DNA of 64,000 bases from an uncultured Myxococcales bacterium. GTDB lineage: Bacteria; Myxococcota_A; UBA9042. Position numbers and translations under genes: made by a program. The notes beneath the pieces are model-generated. The model was not told the origin of the DNA and searched no databases. It was given only the letters and a program-made list of their open reading frames with translations. The stretch lies in NCBI GenBank assembly GCA_903955385.1, contig CAJBNH010000024.1, forward strand, positions 1-64,000, written 5' to 3'. Numbering within the stretch: position 1 is the stretch's first letter; each line of letters starts with the position of its first letter. This document shows positions 42,921-52,800 of this stretch, in pieces.

Positions 42921-45053
42921 TCAGCGGGCCACGGTGGGCTGCACCGGCGCGGCTTCGCTCGCGGCCGGCGTTGCCGGCAGGGCCGTCGGCGGCATCGTCG
43001 GCACCGGCAGCCTTGGCATTGGGATCTGATGCGGCGCGAAGGTCGGAGGCGCCGTCGGTTGCCGCAGCGAGGGTGCCGGACCGCCAAAAATGGGCACCGA
43101 CGCCGGCTTGGGGCGTGGGGCGAAGGCGGGCTTCTCGGTGTCGGCGGCAGCCTCGGTCGGCACGACGGCTTCGGGCGCCAGACCAGCGGTCGACGGTGCG
43201 ACCAGCATCGCCAGCAGCACGGACGCCGGCGCGTTCAGGGACCACACCACCCGGGTCGTCTCGACACGCGCCGAAGACACGGCGGGAGGCCGCACGGCCA
43301 TGGCGAGCGGGCCCAGTCCTTCGACCAGCGCATTGGCGTGTTTGGTTGTGCCGAGCTGTCGCGCAAGCGCCAGAGCCTCATTGCCGGCGTTCAGCAGGAC
43401 CTGATGGTCGCGCGAGCCCTGAGGAATCGCCCGAGCCCCGGACTCCGACACCCGCGCGACCAGCAGCGCCAGCTCGCGGGTCCGGTTGGTCAGCTCATCG
43501 ACGCGGCCATCTTCCGGCCGCACCTGAGCGCGGCGGGTGTCGGCCACCCACGACTCGATGCGGTCCCGCAGCGACAGCGCGGTCTCAGGGCCCTTGCAAT
43601 CGAAGCGCACCACCAACTCGCCCTTGTCGCCGCTGACCACGGCCGTGGCCACGCGCACGTTCTGGCCCAGCGCACCGCCCGGCAGCCACTCGGCGATGCC
43701 CGCTTCGGTCGGGGCGAGGCTCCACAGCGACCCTTCGGCGCGCAACGCGGCCAGCCGGTCGCGCAACACAGGGTCGTCCACCAGCGCCGGAGTCAATCCA
43801 CGACGCACCGCACCCAGCCGCTCCAACGCCGAGTCCGTGCCCAACCACAGGACCTGCTTCGACGCCGCAACTCCGCGCCAGCGTTCGCCTCTTGGGCCGA
43901 TGGGCAGCCAGATCGACGGACCACTGGGCGACGCGACGATGCTCGCCTGCCACCGGTCGGCCAACCGCTTCAGAATCGCTGGCGCGTCGCGGACTTGCAC
44001 CAGCAGCGCCACGCCATCCTGCCAGCGCACCAGCATTGCCACGGGATCGGCCAACGGACGCAGCTTCAGCGCCTCGACCAGGGCAAACGGTCCCAGCCCG
44101 AAGGCCGCCGAGATCGAGTCGTCGGCACGTTGCAGCGTCTTGGTCAGATCGTTGATGTGCAGGCCGACAACCTGCCGGGCGTCGGCCGGGATGTCGTCGG
44201 ACGCATCGCGCTCTGCCCCCCGCAGCGCCAGCGCGACGCCACCTGCGGCCAGTAGCACCAGAACGACGGCGACGGAGGCCAGGGTCTTGCCAGAGGCGCG
44301 TTCCCCCGGCTTGCGCTGCACAAACCAGGCGATGCCCATGCCGACGGCGTACAGCACGACCAGCGGCCCCGCCATCAGCGTCTGGTTGATGGGGTCGGGC
44401 GTAGGAGTCAGCACGGCGCCGATGACGAACGAGACGACGATCCAGTAGCGGAAGAAGCGCAGCAGCCCGCCGGGCGTGACCAGACCCAACGATGCGAGCA
44501 CATAGAGGAACAGCGGCAGCTCAAACACCGCGCCGAACGCCAGCAGCATCAGCAGCGAAAAGGACACCGTGCTGGCCAGCGTCGGCTCGAGCGACATGCC
44601 TGGCGCATCGAGCGTCATCTTGATCAGGAAGTCGGTCATGAACGGCAGCACGACCAGGTAGCAAAACGCGGCGCCGAGCACGAAACACGCGACGGAGCCC
44701 GTGACCACAGGCGTGATGAGTCGCCTTTCCTTCTTCAAGAGGCCGGGCGCGACGAAGGCCCAGATCTGGTAGAAAACCCAAGGACTTGCAAGGAAGAGGC
44801 CGCCGACCACCGAGATCCGCATGTAGACCTCGATGCTCTCCGTGATCTGCAATGCCTTGATGGTGAAGAGGTTGTTGTTGGCCAGCGCCTCGCGCACCGG
44901 CCTGCTGAGCCAGTCGTACAGCTCGATGTGGTAGGTCCACGCGACGAAAAACGCGACCACCACGCCCAGCATGGCCCGCAGCAGCCGCTGCCGCAGCTCG
45001 ACCAGGTGGGCGCGAAACGACATCGTGCCCTTGTCGGGTTCGGTGGCTTCCAT
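42921..45053 (-). CDS. tatC: TatC fused to a large extracytoplasmic domain
   Basis: 710 residues against about 250-300 for normal TatC. Residues 1-247 are TatC: FRAHLVELRQRLLRAM, FYQIWAFVAPGLLKKERR, six membrane helices, cytoplasmic end. An extra helix (about 258-277) follows, which would put the C-terminus in the periplasm. Residues 280-630 form a beta/alpha domain of DUF3352-like appearance (PADARQVVGLHINDLTKTLQ at its start); 630-710 is Pro/Ala/Thr-rich. TatC is the twin-arginine receptor and works with TatA/B, which lies just upstream. Start ATG 45053 is eight bases after the tatA stop. A fusion of this kind is not known to me. Confidence 0.9.
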   Translation of the reverse strand: MEATEPDKGTMSFRAHLVELRQRLLRAMLGVVVAFFVAWTYHIELYDWLSRPVREALANNNLFTIKALQITESIEVYMRISVVGGLFLASPWVFYQIWAFVAPGLLKKERRLITPVVTGSVACFVLGAAFCYLVVLPFMTDFLIKMTLDAPGMSLEPTLASTVSFSLLMLLAFGAVFELPLFLYVLASLGLVTPGGLLRFFRYWIVVSFVIGAVLTPTPDPINQTLMAGPLVVLYAVGMGIAWFVQRKPGERASGKTLASVAVVLVLLAAGGVALALRGAERDASDDIPADARQVVGLHINDLTKTLQRADDSISAAFGLGPFALVEALKLRPLADPVAMLVRWQDGVALLVQVRDAPAILKRLADRWQASIVASPSGPSIWLPIGPRGERWRGVAASKQVLWLGTDSALERLGAVRRGLTPALVDDPVLRDRLAALRAEGSLWSLAPTEAGIAEWLPGGALGQNVRVATAVVSGDKGELVVRFDCKGPETALSLRDRIESWVADTRRAQVRPEDGRVDELTNRTRELALLVARVSESGARAIPQGSRDHQVLLNAGNEALALARQLGTTKHANALVEGLGPLAMAVRPPAVSSARVETTRVVWSLNAPASVLLAMLVAPSTAGLAPEAVVPTEAAADTEKPAFAPRPKPASVPIFGGPAPSLRQPTAPPTFAPHQIPMPRLPVPTMPPTALPATPAASEAAPVQPTVAR

Positions 45054-45060
45054 CGTCAGT

Positions 45061-45576
45061 TCATGCCTCGCCGTCGGGCGTCTGCGCCCCGTCCGCCAGG
45101 TCGTCGGCTCCGGGGGCGGCGTTGGCGGTTCTTGGGTCCGCGGCGTCGGGTTCACCTTCAGACAGGGAGGTGCGCATCCGGCGGGGCGGGGTCGTGCGGG
45201 GCTGCACACCGTCTCCAGACGTCAGGGGCAGGGGGCGCGACGTCTCGCTCTCCACCGGATCTGCGGTAGAATCTGTAGGAGAAACAGATGTTTCTGGTGT
45301 GATGGCGTCGTTCGGCGCTTCCGCCAGTGCGCCGGCGATGCTCGGCGGCGTAACCGGCGCGCGAGGCGGCGGGGCGGGCTCAAGAGGCCGCTCGACCTCC
45401 TTGGTCAGCTCGTCCAGGCTGCCACGGAGTTCCGCTTGAGCAAGGTTGGCGGCGCGGCGCAGGTCGCGCAGGCCGGTGCCGAGGGTCTTGGCAACCTGCG
45501 GCAGCTTGTCCGGGCCGACGAACAGCAGTGCGATGATCAAGATGATGATGAGCTCTGGACCACCGATGCCAAACAC
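45061..45576 (-). CDS. tatA: TatA/TatB-type twin-arginine translocase subunit
   Basis: 171 residues, start set at GTG 45576 to give MFGIGGPELIIIL with GAGG five bases upstream; GTG 45582 is six bases earlier. One N-terminal transmembrane helix, hinge GPDKLPQVAKTLGTGL, an amphipathic helix, then a 110-residue disordered Pro/Ser/Thr tail. FGPDKLP-type hinge is TatA/B; TatA and TatB cannot be separated with certainty. Directly precedes tatC. Confidence 0.92.
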   Translation of the reverse strand: MFGIGGPELIIILIIALLFVGPDKLPQVAKTLGTGLRDLRRAANLAQAELRGSLDELTKEVERPLEPAPPPRAPVTPPSIAGALAEAPNDAITPETSVSPTDSTADPVESETSRPLPLTSGDGVQPRTTPPRRMRTSLSEGEPDAADPRTANAAPGADDLADGAQTPDGEA

Positions 45577-45602
45577 GACCACCTCGTCAAACGCCGGAGG
45601 GC

Positions 45603-45631
45603 AGCCTAGGGCAGCAGCGGGAGCGGGTCAA
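45603..45631 (-). promoter_or_regulatory. Promoter of the tatA-tatC genes
   Basis: Minus strand: TTGACC (45631-45626), 17-base spacer, TAGGCT (45608-45603). Starts near 45596, about 20 bases before the GTG. It sits in the gap after the methyltransferase gene. Confidence 0.5.
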
Positions 45632-45643
45632 TTCGAGTCGTCA

Positions 45644-46540
45644 CTAGAGGATACGCGGGCCGGCCAGCGACCGCCGAGCGACAAGCCCGAGCACTCGCGG
45701 TGCCGTTCGGCCCAGATCGGCGGCGTCGGCCTCTTGCGGCAGCATGTCCAGCAATCGCCGCAAACCCTGCCGAACCGGACCCACGGTGCCGTACAGGGCA
45801 TCGCAAGTGCGCAGACGCACTGAATGGCCGATGGTGACCCGCTCAATCGGCATCACGCTGGCCATCTGCGTCAGCACCGCTCCAATGCCGGGGGCAAAGC
45901 GCATGGTCTCGAGGTGGGCGCCGCGCTCGATGGCCTCAAGAGCCATCGGACCTGCGAGCAGGGGCGCGAGTCGCGTGTGCAGCAGCCTCTCGAACCCGCT
46001 GAGGCCCTGACCCACGGCCATCGACACGGCCTGCAAGGGGCGGGGCGTCACCGGGGCGGCGGCCTGGCTGCGGCACGGCGCCGTGTCGCCTTGGGCAAGT
46101 ACGCGAGCGACCAGCATGCCATCGGGTTTCAGCTCGCGGTGGGCCTTGTTCACCAGCCACATAGGGTCGACGTAGGTGTGCAGGACGTCGGACAGCACGA
46201 CGAGGTCGAACGACGACGGGGTCAGGGACGCCTGTCCGTACGTGCGGTTGACCAGCGTCAGCCGACCGGCCTCACTGGGTCCCAGCGTTGCGTGCAGGGC
46301 TGCCACGCCGTCGTCGTCCAGATCGCAAAGCGTCACCCAGTGCCCAGCACGGGCCAGCGCGATCGCCAGATCCGGCCGCGGCGCACCGGCCAGCAAGACC
46401 CGTCCCGGCTCCAGCTGGCGCAACCAGGCGTCCAGACCGGGCAGCACGGCGGCCATGCCGACGGGATCCTGGGCGTAGGAAGGCAGCGGAACCGCAAGGT
46501 TGCGCCGCACTCCCTCGATTTCGCGTTTCAGTCGCACCAT
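45644..46540 (-). CDS. Class I SAM-dependent methyltransferase
   Basis: 298 residues. Motif I region RVLLAGAPRPDLAIALAR (G-rich but degenerate), then TLCDLDDDGVAAL, SFDLVVLSDVLHTYVDP (motif post-I) and MLVARVLAQG. Substrate unknown. ATG 46540 has GGAG at seven bases. Its stop is 37 bases before the tatA promoter -10. Preceded by the HIT gene with a 19-base gap. Confidence 0.72.
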   Translation of the reverse strand: MVRLKREIEGVRRNLAVPLPSYAQDPVGMAAVLPGLDAWLRQLEPGRVLLAGAPRPDLAIALARAGHWVTLCDLDDDGVAALHATLGPSEAGRLTLVNRTYGQASLTPSSFDLVVLSDVLHTYVDPMWLVNKAHRELKPDGMLVARVLAQGDTAPCRSQAAAPVTPRPLQAVSMAVGQGLSGFERLLHTRLAPLLAGPMALEAIERGAHLETMRFAPGIGAVLTQMASVMPIERVTIGHSVRLRTCDALYGTVGPVRQGLRRLLDMLPQEADAADLGRTAPRVLGLVARRSLAGPRIL

Positions 46541-46559
46541 GGGCGCACTCCGCGGGCGG

Positions 46560-46916
46560 TCAGCCGGGAGGCCAGGCGAGATCGCGCCCGGCCAGCACAT
46601 GCAGGTGCAGGTGGGCCACCGACTGTCCGGCGTCAGCACCCGTGTTGGCGACCGTGCGATAGCCGGTCTCAGCGACCCCGAGCTGGCGCGCCACTTGACC
46701 CGCAGCCAGCAGCAGCTTGCCCAGCAGCGCGGCTTGGTCAGGTGAGGCTTCGGCCAGACTCTTCAAGTGCCTGCGCGGGATGACCAGCACATGCACCGGG
46801 GCCTTGGGGGCGATGTCGTGAAACGCCACGATGTCGGGATCTTCATACAGGAAGCGCACGCCGAACTCGCCGTTGGCGATCCGACAGAAGGCGCAACCCT
46901 CCGTATCCGCGGACAT
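46560..46916 (-). CDS. HIT-family (Hint) nucleotide-binding protein
   Basis: 118 residues. CAFCRIANGE (Cys8/Cys11, zinc site), VPVHVLVIPRRHLKSLAE-like segment APVHVLVIPRRHL, and the histidine triad QSVAHLHLHVL. HIT proteins hydrolyse AMP-linked or dinucleotide substrates. Its ATG is two bases after the stop of a 41-residue basic protein gene, suggesting coupling. Confidence 0.94.
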   Translation of the reverse strand: MSADTEGCAFCRIANGEFGVRFLYEDPDIVAFHDIAPKAPVHVLVIPRRHLKSLAEASPDQAALLGKLLLAAGQVARQLGVAETGYRTVANTGADAGQSVAHLHLHVLAGRDLAWPPG

Positions 46917-46918
46917 GG

Positions 46919-47044
46919 CTAGCGGGCCACCGGACGCTTCTGCGTCGTGGTCTTGGCCGCGCTGATGCGACGCTTGATGCGGGCGATCTTCTTGTTGCGC
47001 GAGATCGTGCGAAGCATCTTGAGCGAACGGCTGCCAGCACCCAT
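46919..47044 (-). CDS. 41-residue highly basic small protein
   Basis: Opens with ATG 47044 after an ideal GGAGG six bases upstream. Sequence has eight Arg and six Lys and no acidic residue; the segment LRTISRNKKIARIKRRIS looks amphipathic and RNA-binding. It stops two bases before the HIT gene. It is too short to recognise. Similar compact basic peptides occur as ribosome-associated proteins, but that is inference. The 104 bases before it are AT-richer than the surroundings and hold a plausible promoter (TAGCTT/CATAGA boxes) I cannot place firmly. Confidence 0.7.
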   Translation of the reverse strand: MGAGSRSLKMLRTISRNKKIARIKRRISAAKTTTQKRPVAR

Positions 47045-47148
47045 GAAAAACCTCCGAATCTCTATCAGTTCTATGAAGCTAGCGGTCCTGCGGTGGAACG
47101 TGGCGCTTGCCAGCCCTGCCGTGCGAATGGACCACGGGGGGCAAAAGG

Positions 47149-49785
47149 CTACAGCGGCAACCCATGCGGCGTCAATGACAGACCGCTTTCGCCGACTTGC
47201 GCGAGCATCAGCGACCACGCGCCACCATGGGCGCGGCACAACAGGACGGCCCCGTCCTCGACCGACTGGATGGCGACGATGCGCTGGATGCCGGCCAGCG
47301 GGATCGGTCGATCGGCTCGCAGCGTTCGGGCGTCCACACCCAGCAAACAGGCGTCGCGCTCGCCCTCGCCCTCCAGCGGCACTGCGGCGAACCAGAGGCG
47401 GCCAGCGGCCGGGTCCAGCGTCCAGGGTTGGTCCACTGCGAGTCGATCTGCCGGCGCGAATCGCTTGCGCAGGTCACTGGAGGCAAACGTCACCCGGCCC
47501 GCACGCAGCACCAGCAGCGAGGCCCCAGTGTGCAACACCCCGGGTTCAAACGGATCGAACACGTTGAAGCTCGCGTAGATGCGGTCCTGCGCCGGCCAGG
47601 CCACTGCCGCCCGGAAGCCGGCGATCTGTTCGCCCAAATCGGCGGCCGCGAATTTGTGCTGCGGCTCACCCCGGCCGTCCGTCAGCGCGACGATCCAGGC
47701 GGCGCGGTTGCGCTCGCGGGCGGAGGTCGCCACCAGTAGCGGACCCGGCATGCCTTCGATACCACACAGGTTCTCGAGACTGGGCTGCGACTTGCGCTGA
47801 TCCACCACCTCAAGCGTTCGGGCGTCCACGCGCGTCCACGTGGTCGCTGGGCCGCGCTGGGTTGAGCGGCTCAACAAGGTCCAGATCGCAGCGTCCGGCT
47901 GCAACGCCGCCCCCACGAGTTGATCGTCGCCACGCAAGAGGTCGGCCAGCGGTGCTGCCGCCGTGACGGCGGGGGGCTGGCCGGCGAGTTGCTCGATCAC
48001 GACCAGACGGTGTTGGCTGATGCCGACCAGCCGAACCACTTCGCCCACCTGCGCCAGCCTGGCGAACCCGTTGGCCTGAACCGGCCACTCCTTGGGCAGC
48101 TCGTAAGGTTGCAGTCCGCGGGTCGTCAGGTTGACGGCAATCCAGATGCGGTCCTGCACCAACAGCAGCCGCCCGTGTGCGATGCCACTGACCAGCGGGG
48201 CCTGCGCCAGCTTCTGCACCCCCGGCGGCAGCGGACGGCCGCGCAGGGTGGGGGCCGCCGCTTCGTCGATCTTCTGAGTCAGCTCGGTGCGTTGCGCCAA
48301 GGGCAGCAGCGGCCCCAGATCGCCCAAGCGGGCGCGGGCGCGGAACCAGTCCTGACGCCCGATGGCCTCATCGACCTCCATCTGCAGGCGGGCGCGGCGG
48401 GCATCGACCTGCCGGGCTGCGGCCAGCTCTGCGCGCAGGGCCTTGATCTCGGGCGACACTTGCGGCGTCTGTCGGGTCCATTCCGCCAGCAGATCTGCGG
48501 CGACGTCCAACTCTCCTGCCTCCAGCCGCCGTGCCACCGCTTCGGCGACCTCCGCTTCCCGTGCACGCTGCCGGACGTCGTCCTGAGTGCGCAGCCAGAC
48601 GGCGGCTCGGGTCGCGGTCGGCGCGGTCGTCCATGGGGGCGCCAGCCCGGACAGTCGCTGTCGAGCGGTCTCCGTGTCGCCGCGCACCAACGCTTCCCGC
48701 AGGGCCAACAGCGCCTCCAGGCCCGCAGCTTGTGTCGCCAAGGGACCGATGTTCTTCAGCGCGGCGGCCTCGCGGACCACCGACCACTGCTGGGCCGTCT
48801 CGAGGTCCTCGTCGGGCCATGCGTCCGGCCCGTGCTCGTCGGCCAGTTGCCCCAGCGCACGCAGTCGCGTCAGGCGGTCCGTGGCCGCACGGACCTGCTG
48901 CAGCCGCTCGCGCAGGGCGACGTCCTTGCGGGATTGCGCGATGAAGGTCAGGTAGTTGCGGTCGGCATCGGTGGCGACGTCCAGGGCGACCAGCAGGCGA
49001 ACCGCGTCGTGCGCGGCCCCCAGATCGTTGGCGTCCAGTGCCTCGTCGATGCGTTGCCGCAGCGCACTCGCGCGGCCTTGCTCTTCCGCTTCACGCACCC
49101 GACCTTCCGCAGTCGCAAACGCCGGGTGGGCGTGCCAGTCGGCGCGCAAGGTCTCCAGCGCAAGTCGGGCACCGCCGACGTCGCGAGTGGCGAGCGCGGA
49201 TTCCACAGGCAGCAGCGCCTGCTGCCCGCGCAGGGCCTCGTCGGCGCGCAGGTGCTCCAGCAGACGCTGGGCGGGTCCCAGAGGCGGCAGCTGCCCCGCA
49301 AATCGCTCCAGTAGGGTACGGGCCTGCTCGACGCGTCCCGACTGCACCTGCTGCGTCGCTACCCGCGCAACGGCGTCCGGATCCCCTTGCAGGGCCAAGG
49401 CTTCGTCCAGCTCGGCAGCGCGGGGATGGCCGGTCTCCCGTGCCGCGCGGGCCAGCAGCTGGACCAGACGCGGGGCGTCGGCGCCTGCCAAACCCATCGG
49501 CGGCTCAAAGGCTGGGTCGTTCAACCAGGCAGCGACTTCAGGGAACTGGCCGTATCGCTCGACCAGGAACTCCGCATACCGCCGCGTCAGGGTCAGCGAC
49601 TCGGCACCTTGGGCAGCGTGAGCGGCGGCCAGATACCGGTCGCGCGCCACCTCGAAGTCATAGGCGGCCTCGGCCTTTTCGCCTTGGGTCCACAGGTCTG
49701 TGGCGCGACCCGAGCGGACGTCAGCAGGCAGCGGCGCAAGCGAGGGACGCGACCAATTTCGGGTCTTTGCGGGGGGCTTGGACAT
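47149..49785 (-). CDS. 878-residue helical/propeller protein of unknown function
   Basis: No signal peptide. Residues 1-490 are helical with TPR-like repeats (DPDAVARVATQQVQSGRVEQ; EEALDANDLG-type runs), many Ala/Leu/Arg. From about 500 a beta-rich part follows with blade-like repeats (RIWIAVNLTTRGLQPYEL; RLWFAAVPLEGEGERDACLL), like a WD/propeller. Probably a cytoplasmic or periplasmic scaffold working with the large lipoprotein encoded 39 bases upstream; not recognised. Confidence 0.6.
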   Translation of the reverse strand: MSKPPAKTRNWSRPSLAPLPADVRSGRATDLWTQGEKAEAAYDFEVARDRYLAAAHAAQGAESLTLTRRYAEFLVERYGQFPEVAAWLNDPAFEPPMGLAGADAPRLVQLLARAARETGHPRAAELDEALALQGDPDAVARVATQQVQSGRVEQARTLLERFAGQLPPLGPAQRLLEHLRADEALRGQQALLPVESALATRDVGGARLALETLRADWHAHPAFATAEGRVREAEEQGRASALRQRIDEALDANDLGAAHDAVRLLVALDVATDADRNYLTFIAQSRKDVALRERLQQVRAATDRLTRLRALGQLADEHGPDAWPDEDLETAQQWSVVREAAALKNIGPLATQAAGLEALLALREALVRGDTETARQRLSGLAPPWTTAPTATRAAVWLRTQDDVRQRAREAEVAEAVARRLEAGELDVAADLLAEWTRQTPQVSPEIKALRAELAAARQVDARRARLQMEVDEAIGRQDWFRARARLGDLGPLLPLAQRTELTQKIDEAAAPTLRGRPLPPGVQKLAQAPLVSGIAHGRLLLVQDRIWIAVNLTTRGLQPYELPKEWPVQANGFARLAQVGEVVRLVGISQHRLVVIEQLAGQPPAVTAAAPLADLLRGDDQLVGAALQPDAAIWTLLSRSTQRGPATTWTRVDARTLEVVDQRKSQPSLENLCGIEGMPGPLLVATSARERNRAAWIVALTDGRGEPQHKFAAADLGEQIAGFRAAVAWPAQDRIYASFNVFDPFEPGVLHTGASLLVLRAGRVTFASSDLRKRFAPADRLAVDQPWTLDPAAGRLWFAAVPLEGEGERDACLLGVDARTLRADRPIPLAGIQRIVAIQSVEDGAVLLCRAHGGAWSLMLAQVGESGLSLTPHGLPL

Positions 49786-49824
49786 GTCGCGGAATCCTGG
49801 CCGGTGCGGTGTTGCCGGGCATGG

Positions 49825-52800
49825 CTACTGGCAGACCCCGGCCTGGCAGGTCACGCCGTCGCCGCATGGCGTGGCATCGGTGACGGGCGTGGAGACGCAG
49901 CCCTGTCCCGGGTCGCACGCGTCGGTGGTGCACGGGTTGTCATCGTTGCACTTTACGGGGGGCGGGATGGCGCACACGCCGCCCGCTTCGCACGCCTCGC
50001 CCTCGGTGCAGGCGTTGCCGTCGCTGCAAGGGGTGCCGACGGTATCCTGCCACGTGCACTGCAGGTTCTCGTTGCAGCCCTCGACCGTACACGCGTTGCC
50101 GTCGTCGCACGGCGTCAGGTCCTCAGGCGTGCACTTCTTGGTGACGCACATCGTGGTGGTAGGGTCGCAGGACTGCAGCTCGCCGCACCCGGCGTCGTTG
50201 GCGCACTCGACACACTTGCCCGTCATGCTTTTGCAGGCGTACAGCGTGTAGGCGTTGGCGTCGCCGCTGAAGCCGTTGATGCGCAAATAGTATTTCCCAG
50301 CAACCGCAGCTCCGAACACCAGCTGCTCCGGCGCCTGCTTGGTCGCCGCAGTGGCCACGGGCGAAGCGAACTTGCCCGCCGCATACAGGCGCATGTCCAG
50401 ATCGCCGACCGCCGTGTCGAATTCCAGCGTGACGGTCAGCGTTTCACCCTGCGCGAGCGACACAACCTGCCAGTCGAAGTCGTAGGGACACAGCGACAGG
50501 TCCACCGTCTTGCCCATGGGCAGCGGCGTGGCGATCTGCGGACTGCCGTTGGGCTCCAGCGCATCGGCCAGACACAGCTGGATCACCTCGACCGCGGTGG
50601 AGGCGGTGTTGTTCAGCTCTTGGGTCTCTGCGACGGACTGGGTGGCGTCGGCGGCCAGGATCAGGAATGCAGGTCCGGGCTTGGCATCGACCGGCAGCGC
50701 CGCTTTGTCGTCCATGCTGACCATCGACTTGCCGGCGACGCCGCTCAGCGGCTTGGTCAGCAGCAGGTGGTCTCCCGAGTCCAGCTTGGCGTCGAGCGAG
50801 TAGTAGTACGCGTACTCGAAGGCGCCCGCGGGGTCCTTGCACTCGTTGCGGATCTCGGACGTCAGGTACACGTCCTCTCCCTGCACCACTTGCGCGGGGA
50901 ACAGGCTGGCAATCTTGGCCGTCAGGTCGATGCCCTTGCCGCCGTCGACTTGCAGCTTGTAGGCAAATGTCGAGGGCTTCACGTCGGGCGTCTTGTAGAC
51001 CACCTGCATGTAGTAGTCCCCCGTCTCTGGCGCGACGAACTTTACGGTTCCATTGGTGTTTTGCGTCTGGATCGGCGGCAGGTTCGGGTCGCTGTAGTAC
51101 TTCAACGCAAACGCTTGGGTCGTGTGCTCGAAGCCGATCTGCACGCTCTCGCCCTTGTTCATCGCCAGACGGAACCAGTCCTCGTCGCCCAGACACAGGG
51201 TCAGCTCCGACAGTCCGCACCCCAGCTCGGCGGCCGACTGCGCGCTGTTGTTGGCCTCGAAGTAGTCGGCCAGGCACACGTCCGTGGGGTCGGGGTCGGC
51301 CACCTCCAGCGTCAGCGTGTAGTCATGCGGCAGCGCCTGGCCGCTCTCGGGCAGAACGTAGACGTGCACGTAGAAAGTGCCGCCCGACTGCACATAGGGC
51401 AGACGCGCTTGTGTTTTCATTGGGTTGGCAGATCCGGCGACGACGCCCGTCTTGCTGGCATCGACCAGCTGCACGCCGATCACGCCCTGACCGGCGACGT
51501 AACTCCACGCGATGGTGGCGGAGATCATCTTGCCGGTCGGGACCTCGACGCGGAACCAGTCCTCGAGCCCAGGGCAAACGTTCAGATTCTTGTAGGTGGC
51601 CATCTGCGAGGGCAGCAGTGCGGCCTCGTCGACGGTGTGGTTGCCGGTGAAGGCGTCGGTTGCGCACGAGGCGGTCGTGCTCAGCACCAGCTGGGACGAC
51701 ATCGCAGCGTTGTTCGTCTCGTCCACTTCGACGACCGTCGAGGTCGGGTCTGCCAGTACGCCGACGTAGTAGTTGCCGCCCGGCACCACCGGCAACAGCA
51801 AATTCGTCAGCACTTCCTGCGAGCTTGCGGCGGGGATGCCCTGGTCGAAGGTCACGTTCTTCAGCACAGCATCCTTCGAGTCCAGCACGGCGTCGGTCGA
51901 CAGGACGTACTTCAGACCGAAAGCGCCGCTGGGCTGGTCGCCCAAATTCGCCAAGCGGAACTTGGACTTGACCAAACCACCGGGCCAAGTTGCCTGCGGA
52001 GTGACCGTCAGGTTGGCCGTCAACAGGTCAATGCCCGCTGCCGGGGGAACGACCTTGACGTCCAGCGCGTACTTGGCGCGCGCCTCTGCCGTGTGACCGT
52101 AGACGCGGATGTACCAAGTGCCGGCTTGCGCCACCGACAGGGCGGTCGCCTTCTTGACCGGGGCCATGTACTTCAGCGAATCCGCAAGCGTTTTTCCGTC
52201 GGGCGCCACCAAGTCGAGGTCCAGCAGCGCCGGCACCGGAGTCGTCCACAGGATCTCCTGCGCCGTCAGGGTCACCAGCAGGGAATGGCCCAGCGGCACC
52301 TGCACCTTCCACCAATCCTCGTCGCCGCACGCGCCCAGTCCCTGGGTCACGCCGGGCTGCACTTCAGCGGCCGCTGCCAGCGTGTCGTTGCTCTTGCCTG
52401 CGGTGTCGGCGGCGTCCTCGAAGCAGCCGCCCTTCGGGTCCAGCACCTTCACGGGCACTGCCGACACCGAGATGTTGTTGGTTTTATTGGTGTCTTTGGT
52501 CAGGGCACCGTCACCGTCGGCGAACACGCAGACGTACCAGTCGGAGACCGAGTGGTCCAGGCCGACGGGCACCGGGACCGTGGCGTTGACCTGCGTGGAC
52601 TCCAACCCGTCGACCCCCGAGAACGAGACCTTGCCCAGCAGTGGGCTCTTGCCGCTGGCGACGCTGGCCAGCGTGCATGTGTTCGTGGCCGACAGCGCGT
52701 ACCAGGTGTTCGACGCTCCAGCTCCGGTCGAACCGTCGTTGTAGACCATGTGGCTGATCTTCAGCGCGCCACCCGCGGCGACCGACTCCGGGTGGAAGCC

